Shown: positions 1-4,279 of the stretch, one piece after another
Position numbering within the stretch: the first letter of the stretch is position 1
Layout of the letters: every line of letters starts with the position of its first letter
Source: Elusimicrobia bacterium RBG_16_66_12
Lineage (GTDB): Bacteria > Elusimicrobiota > Elusimicrobia > UBA1565 > UBA9628
Reading direction: 5' to 3'
Length of the DNA stretch: 6,437 nucleotides
NCBI GenBank assembly: GCA_001800005.1
Contig: MGUL01000186.1
Location: 29,162 to 35,598 of the forward strand
Made by a program: the position numbers and the translations under genes
Notes under the pieces: model-generated
The model's input: only the letters and a program-made list of their open reading frames with translations
The model's database searches: none
What the model was told of the DNA's origin: nothing

Positions 1-342
1 GCCGACCTGGAGGAACGCTTCCACCGGGCCGGCGGCGCGGGCGGGCAGAACGTCAATAAAGTGGAGACGGCCGTCACCCTCCTGCACCGCCCCACCGGGG
101 TCCTGGTGCGATGCGCGGACGAGCGCTCCCAGGCACAGAACCGCATGCTCGCGCGGCGGCGGTTGGCCGAGAGGCTCGAGGCCCGCGTCCATGAGGAGCA
201 GGCGCGCAGGCGCTCCGAGGTCGAGAAGGCCCGCCGGACCAAGCGCGGGCGCTCGCGCAACTCCAAAGCCCGCATGCTCGACAACAAACGACATAGGTCT
301 ACCGTGAAAAGCCGTCGCGGCCAAGTCCGAGGGGATGATTGA
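1..342 (+). CDS. Peptide chain release factor-like protein (GGQ domain), 5'-truncated by window edge
   Basis: Reading frame 1 is open from the first base to the TGA at 340-342 and gives 113 residues; the start lies to the left of the window. Residues 11-20 read GGAGGQNVNK, the class I release-factor GGQ loop (GGQ at bases 40-48), which in this family enters the ribosomal peptidyl-transferase centre and hydrolyses peptidyl-tRNA. The motif is followed by an RF1/RF2-like stretch (PTGVLVRCADERSQAQNR). The C-terminus is a long basic tail ending in STVKSRRGQVR, like the ArfB tail that occupies the empty mRNA channel of stalled ribosomes. No codon-recognition domain follows or could fit in so small a protein. 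The lead-in DLEERFHRAGG also resembles mitochondrial MTRFR (C12orf65). The likely role is codon-independent rescue of stalled ribosomes. Starting at the GTG at 61 would delete the GGQ, so that start is wrong. ArfB is about 140 residues, so perhaps 20-30 residues are missing. Family assignment is firm; the subgroup is inference. Confidence 0.9.
   Translation, partial: ADLEERFHRAGGAGGQNVNKVETAVTLLHRPTGVLVRCADERSQAQNRMLARRRLAERLEARVHEEQARRRSEVEKARRTKRGRSRNSKARMLDNKRHRSTVKSRRGQVRGDD
329..341 (+). promoter_or_regulatory. Shine-Dalgarno and overlapping TTG start of the rlmM-like gene
   Basis: GAGGGG at 329-334 lies 4 bases before a TTG at 339-341. The TTG overlaps the TGA stop (340-342) of the upstream release-factor-like gene. 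No ATG or GTG lies nearby in this frame: the ATG at 335 is in another frame. The protein that begins here (MNLHVCQPGYE) aligns with the RlmM N-terminus. The spacer is short but usable, and the overlap implies translational coupling. Confidence 0.6.
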
Positions 343-1286
343 ATCTGCACGTCTGCCAGCCGGGCTATGAGTCGTTCCTGGCCAAGGAGCTGATCTTCCC
401 CCCCGAGCGCTCCGGCCCCGGCTGGGCGCTGGGACCGGACGGCAAGACCGAACTTTGTTTCGCCCACCTGTCTTTGATCTCCCCCTCGGAGGTCACCGGC
501 AAGTCGGTCAACGCCCTGGCGGGGGCGGTGGCGGATTATTTCACGACCTCGACCAAGGATGAACGGTTCGAAGGGGCCTGGCCCCTCTGCCTCGAAGCCG
601 CAGGACTTCCCGGACTGGCACGGCGAGCCAAGACCATAGAGGAAGAAATCTCTCTGAAGATCAAATCGAGGATGTCGAGGGTCTACAAGCTGGCCGTTCC
701 AGGCAGACCGGCCCTCGGACCGAGTCGTGGATTGTTCGCCTACATGCCGGACTTCGACCATGTCCTGGTGAGCCGGGAGGCTCTCGGCGGCGGTCAGCGC
801 CGGATGGCCGACGACCCACAGGCCCCCTCGCGCTCGTATCTGAAGGCCGAGGAGGCCTATGGGATACTCGGACGGGAGCCCGCCGCGGGCGAGACGGTCG
901 TGGACCTGGGCGCCGCCCCCGGAGGTTGGAGCTACAGCGCGGCACGGCGCGGCGCGCTCGTAACCGCAGTGGACAATGGCCCGCTCAAGGGCGGCGGCCT
1001 GCACCCCGGCATCGCCCCCCGCGCCGAGGACGCCTTCAAGTTCGTCCCGCCCTCCCCCGTGGACTGGCTGTTCTGCGACATGGTCGAGGACCCGGAGCGC
1101 ATCATCGCGCTGACCGAGCGCTGGCTTTCCGAAGGCTGGTGCCGACGCCTCGTCGTGAACCTCAAGTTCGGCCGCCACGACCCCCTGCGCCTGCTGGACC
1201 AAGCGGGGATCCTGCGCCGCAGATGCCCGTCGCTGCGCGCCCGGCATCTCTTCCACGACCGGGAAGAACTGACCTTGGTGGCGTAG
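339..1286 (+). CDS. rlmM: RlmM-like 23S rRNA 2'-O-ribose cytidine methyltransferase
   Basis: This 315-residue protein matches RlmM (YgdE), the SAM-dependent enzyme that methylates the 2'-O of C2498 in E. coli 23S rRNA, in the peptidyl-transferase loop region. The N-terminal part (about 1-150) sits where RlmM has its THUMP-type RNA-binding region but is much diverged. The RlmM signature APSRSYLKAEEA is at 162-173. The Rossmann SAM motif I VVDLGAAPGGW is at 187-197, VDNGP at 211-215, VDWLFCDMVEDPERI at 241-255, NLKFGRHDP at 274-282 and FHDREELTL at 305-313. These supply the catalytic tetrad expected of FtsJ/RrmJ-type 2'-O-methyltransferases: K169, D247, K276 and a glutamate in HDREE. The protein is about 50 residues shorter than E. 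coli RlmM (366) and ends just after the HDREE strand. It is coupled at both ends, to the release-factor-like gene and to the transporter. Methyltransferase identity is firm; the exact target base is inferred by homology. Confidence 0.9.
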   Translation: MNLHVCQPGYESFLAKELIFPPERSGPGWALGPDGKTELCFAHLSLISPSEVTGKSVNALAGAVADYFTTSTKDERFEGAWPLCLEAAGLPGLARRAKTIEEEISLKIKSRMSRVYKLAVPGRPALGPSRGLFAYMPDFDHVLVSREALGGGQRRMADDPQAPSRSYLKAEEAYGILGREPAAGETVVDLGAAPGGWSYSAARRGALVTAVDNGPLKGGGLHPGIAPRAEDAFKFVPPSPVDWLFCDMVEDPERIIALTERWLSEGWCRRLVVNLKFGRHDPLRLLDQAGILRRRCPSLRARHLFHDREELTLVA

Positions 1287-1290
1287 GATG
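1277..1290 (+). promoter_or_regulatory. Ribosome binding site and ATG of the transporter, coupled to the rlmM stop
   Basis: GGTGG at 1277-1281, inside the last rlmM codons, lies 6 bases before the ATG at 1288. The rlmM TAG (1284-1286) ends one base before that ATG, so ribosomes finishing rlmM can restart on the transporter. The Shine-Dalgarno match is weak, which fits a dependence on coupling. Confidence 0.5.
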
Positions 1291-2958
1291 ATCTCTTTCT
1301 TCGCTTTCCTCAGCCTGGAATCGGTCGCTCGGGACTTTCTGGTCCTGTGCCTGGTCATCGCCTCGGGGCTGGCTCTGGGCAACGTGAGCCTGAAGGGCGT
1401 GCGCCTGGGCATCGCGGGCGTGCTGTTCGCGGGCATCGCCACGGCCCAGCTGGGCGCCCACCTCGACCCTCAGGTGATGCTGTTCGTGCGCGACTTCGGC
1501 CTCATCCTGTTCGTCTACTCGGTGGGTCTCGAGGTCGGCCCGGGCTTCGCCGCCTCGCTGAAGCGGCAGGGGCTGAAGCTGAACCTCCTCGCCGCGGCCG
1601 TGGTCCTGCTGGGGGTGCTGCTGACCGTCCTGGCCATCCTCCTCAAGCGCGTGGAGATGCCGCTGGCCGTGGGCCTCTTCGCCGGGGCCACGACCAACAC
1701 GCCCGCGCTGGCCGCCGCGCAGCAGGCCCTGGGCGCCCTCGGCCCGCTGGCCGGGCTGTCCAGCGAGAGCACGAAGCTCCCGGGCCTGGGCTACGCGGTC
1801 GCCTATCCCTTCGGCATCATCGGCATCATCATCAGCATGCTGGTCATCAAGCGCGTCTCCCGCATCGACGCCGCGGCCGAGGCCAGGACCTTCCTGGAAC
1901 GCCGGCACGCGGAGGCCGACGCGCCCCTGGCCGTGGACCTGGAGGTCCAGAACACCAACCTGGACGGGCTCGCCGTCTGCGACATCCCCCTCCTGCGCGC
2001 GTCCAAGGCCGCCGTCACGCGCGTGCTCCGCGACGGGAAGGTCGTCGTCGGCGCCCCGGACATGGTCGTGCGCACGGGCGACGTCGTGCGGGTCGTGGGC
2101 AGGGCGAGCGCCTTGGAGAGCCTGCGGATCCTGATCGGCCCCAAGTCGGACAAGGACCTGAAGGCCATCTCCAAGAACCTGCTCAGCCGCAAGCTGGTGG
2201 TCACCCGCCGCGGCGCGATCGGCTGCACGGTCGGCGAGGTCTCCGCGCTGCACGGCGTCGTGGTCTCCCGCCTGCTGCGTCCGGACGTGGAGTTCGTGCC
2301 CAGCCCCGACCTGGAGCTGCAGTACGGCGACCAGATCCTGGCCGTGGGAGAGCCCGACGACCTGGCCGAGGTGGAGAAGTTCCTCGGCAACTCGCTGGAG
2401 ACGATGGGCCATCCGCAGATCCTGCCCGTCTTCGTCGGCATCGCGCTCGGCGTCCTGCTGGGACACTGGCCCATCCCTCTCCCCGGCCTGCCCACCCCGA
2501 TCCGCCTGGGCTCGGCCGGAGGGCCTTTGATCGTCGCCATCCTGCTGAGCCGCCTGGGCAACATCGGCGCCGTCACCTGGCACCTGCCGCGCAGCTCCAA
2601 CCTGGTCCTGCGCGAGATGGGCATCGTGCTGTTCCTGGCCTGCGTGGGCCTGCACGCCGGCGACAGCTTCGTGAAGGTGCTGGTCGGAGGGCCCGGACTG
2701 TCCTGGATGGCGCTGGGCGCTTCCATCACGCTGATCCCGCTGTTGATCGTGGGCTGGGCGGGGCGGCGTCTGATGGGCCTCGACTACCTGAGCCTGTGCG
2801 GGCTGCTGGCCGGGAGCATGACCGACCCGCCGGCGCTGGGCTTCGCCAACTCCATCGCCGCCTCCAACGCCCCGTCCATCGCCTACGCGGCGGTGTACCC
2901 GACGGTGATGATCCTGCGCATCCTCTCCGCGCAACTGCTCGTCCTGTTCTTCTCCTAG
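1288..2958 (+). CDS. AspT/YidE/YbjL-type transporter with two RCK_C domains
   Basis: This is a 556-residue inner-membrane protein of the aspartate-alanine exchanger (AAE) family; E. coli YidE and YbjL have nearly the same length. The layout is membrane half 1 (about 15-187, some five or six hydrophobic segments), then two soluble TrkA_C/RCK_C domains (about 205-285 and 288-370), then membrane half 2 (about 375-553). The halves are an internal duplication: RDFGLILFVYSVGLEVG (68-84) pairs with REMGIVLFLACVGLHAG (442-458), GATTNTPAL (133-141) with GSMTDPPAL (509-517), and YAVAYPFGIIG (169-179) with YAAVYPTVMIL (533-543). The TNTPAL/TDPPAL loops are the family's likely substrate-path motifs. AspT itself exchanges aspartate for alanine; YidE and YbjL have no assigned substrate, and none can be read here. 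RCK_C domains usually bind small ligands or nucleotides and gate transport. It is last in its operon and followed by a palindromic hairpin. Family is firm; substrate is unknown. Confidence 0.9.
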   Translation: MISFFAFLSLESVARDFLVLCLVIASGLALGNVSLKGVRLGIAGVLFAGIATAQLGAHLDPQVMLFVRDFGLILFVYSVGLEVGPGFAASLKRQGLKLNLLAAAVVLLGVLLTVLAILLKRVEMPLAVGLFAGATTNTPALAAAQQALGALGPLAGLSSESTKLPGLGYAVAYPFGIIGIIISMLVIKRVSRIDAAAEARTFLERRHAEADAPLAVDLEVQNTNLDGLAVCDIPLLRASKAAVTRVLRDGKVVVGAPDMVVRTGDVVRVVGRASALESLRILIGPKSDKDLKAISKNLLSRKLVVTRRGAIGCTVGEVSALHGVVVSRLLRPDVEFVPSPDLELQYGDQILAVGEPDDLAEVEKFLGNSLETMGHPQILPVFVGIALGVLLGHWPIPLPGLPTPIRLGSAGGPLIVAILLSRLGNIGAVTWHLPRSSNLVLREMGIVLFLACVGLHAGDSFVKVLVGGPGLSWMALGASITLIPLLIVGWAGRRLMGLDYLSLCGLLAGSMTDPPALGFANSIAASNAPSIAYAAVYPTVMILRILSAQLLVLFFS

Positions 2959-2981
2959 AAACTCGCACCGGTGCGAGTTTC
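2958..2981. terminator. Perfect 24-base palindrome between convergent genes, putative two-way terminator
   Basis: The arms GAAACTCGCACC (2958-2969) and GGTGCGAGTTTC (2970-2981) are exact reverse complements. The first base of the left arm is the last base of the transporter stop codon, and the acetate kinase stop (2998-2996) lies 14 bases to the right. As RNA it would form a stem of about 10 pairs closed by a four-base CCGG loop, on either strand. Only three U residues follow the GC core in each direction, partly inside the stem, so intrinsic termination may be inefficient. Position between two convergent gene ends favours a shared terminator. A dimeric regulator's operator is possible but less likely here. 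Confidence 0.6.
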
Positions 2982-2995
2982 GACGCGGCGGCAGG

Positions 2996-4276
2996 TCAGG
3001 GCTTGCGCGACTTGCGCGGCGAGAAGGTCGGCTGGGGCAGTCCCGACACGGCGCGGAAGGAGTCGCGCGCGATCAGCAGCTCCTCGTTGGTCGGGATGAC
3101 GAAAATCTTCACCCGCGAAGCGTTGCCGTTCTTGGAGATCTCTCCCATCTGCCCCTTCTTTAGGACGGCGTTGCGGCCCTCATCGAGCACGACGCCGAGG
3201 GGTTCGAGCCCCGCGCAGACGCGCTTGCGGATGGCGGCGGAGTTCTCGCCGATGCCGCCGGAAAAGACCAGCGCGTCGGCCCCGCCCAGCTCCGCCAGAT
3301 AGGCCCCGACGTAGCGGCGCGCGCTCGCGCAGAACACGTCGATGGCCAGGCTCGCGCGGCGGTCGCCGTTCTCCTTTTCTTCCTCGAGGAGCTCGCGCAT
3401 GTCGCTGGTCAGCCCCGAGAGGCCGAGCAGGCCCGACTGCTTGTTGAGCATCGTGATCATGTCGGGGAGGCTCATGCCTTCCTTATGCGAGAGGTACTCG
3501 ACGACCGAGACGTCCACGTCCCCGGCCCGCGTGCCCATCACCATGCCCTCGAGCGGGGTGAATCCCATGCTGGTGTTGACGGAGTCGCCGCCCTTGATCG
3601 CGCAGGCCGAGCAGCCGTTGCCCAGGTGGAGGGTGATGATGTTCACATCGCCTTTGGCGATCTTATTGATGACACGGTAGCGGTAGGCCAGATAGCGGTG
3701 CGAGGTGCCGTGGAAGCCGTAGCGGCGGATCTTGTAGCGTCGATAGAGGTGGTAGGGGATGCCGTAGAGATAGGCGGTCTCGGGCATCGTCGCGTGGAAG
3801 GAGGTGTCGAAGACGGCCACCTGCGGCACGCCCCGCCCGAAGACCTCCGCGGCCGCGCGGATGCCCCGGACGTTGGCGGGGTTGTGCAGGGGAGCCAGCT
3901 CGATGCAGTCCTCGATGCCCTCCAGCACCGCGTCGTCGATGACCACCGAGGCGCGGAACTTCTCGCCCCCATGGACCACGCGGTGGCCGACGATGTGGAT
4001 GTCGGCCATGGAACTCACGCCCTCGATGCCGGACTCAGGCGAGATGACCCAGCGCACGATCCGGTCCAGGGCCGCGCGGTAGTCGCGCAGCGGCACGTCT
4101 TCCTTGAGCGGCGGCCGCCCGGCCGCCTGGAAGGAGACGAGGGCCAGGCTGCCGATGCGTTCGACCTGGCCCTTGGCCAGGCAGCGGTCTCCGTCCTGGG
4201 CGATGAGGTCCTGGTCGGTCTGCACGACCTGGAACTTGACGGAGGAGGAACCTGAGTTGAGGACGAGGATGTTCAA
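2996..4276 (-). CDS. ackA: Acetate kinase
   Basis: This 426-residue cytoplasmic enzyme of the ASKHA fold interconverts acetate + ATP and acetyl phosphate + ADP, making ATP in fermentation or activating acetate. Diagnostic motifs run in order: MNILVLNSGSSSVKF (1-15), HRVVHGGEKF (98-107), PLHNPANVRGI (129-139), FDTSFHATMPE (156-166), YGFHGTSHRYLAYR (186-199), HLGNGCS (217-223), MGTRAGD (247-253), FSGGIGENS (338-346) and PTNEEL (395-400). The residues matching the catalytic set of the Methanosarcina enzyme are visible: N7, R99, D157, H189, R250 and E398/E399. The start is TTG at 4276-4274, fixed by the canonical N-terminus. It is slightly longer than usual (about 400), with an extra stretch near 376-390 and a basic tail (RKSRKP). 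The usual GDxDP reads GDVDV here, a small oddity beside the catalytic arginine. It starts 3 bases after the upstream unknown gene, so the two are probably co-transcribed; no pta is visible. Confidence 0.97.
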   Translation of the reverse strand: MNILVLNSGSSSVKFQVVQTDQDLIAQDGDRCLAKGQVERIGSLALVSFQAAGRPPLKEDVPLRDYRAALDRIVRWVISPESGIEGVSSMADIHIVGHRVVHGGEKFRASVVIDDAVLEGIEDCIELAPLHNPANVRGIRAAAEVFGRGVPQVAVFDTSFHATMPETAYLYGIPYHLYRRYKIRRYGFHGTSHRYLAYRYRVINKIAKGDVNIITLHLGNGCSACAIKGGDSVNTSMGFTPLEGMVMGTRAGDVDVSVVEYLSHKEGMSLPDMITMLNKQSGLLGLSGLTSDMRELLEEEKENGDRRASLAIDVFCASARRYVGAYLAELGGADALVFSGGIGENSAAIRKRVCAGLEPLGVVLDEGRNAVLKKGQMGEISKNGNASRVKIFVIPTNEELLIARDSFRAVSGLPQPTFSPRKSRKP

Positions 4277-4279
4277 GGC

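Noticed and set aside
61..342. GTG at 61 as the start of the release-factor-like gene
   Set aside because: It would remove the GGQ catalytic motif encoded at 40-48 in the same open frame.
1162..2934. 590-codon open frame on the minus strand opposite the transporter
   Set aside because: Its translation is low-complexity (H, Q, D, R, G, A) without domains. It is a shadow of GC-rich codon usage opposite a well-supported membrane protein.
2958..2981. Palindrome as a phage or integron attachment site
   Set aside because: No integrase, cassette, direct repeat or compositional break is nearby, and both flanks are ordinary chromosomal genes.
1347..3302. 651-codon plus-strand frame running through the transporter and into ackA
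   Set aside because: Its translation is Arg/Pro/Gly-rich, and it crosses a convergent gene boundary and the palindrome. The transporter and ackA frames have clear family motifs; this one has none.
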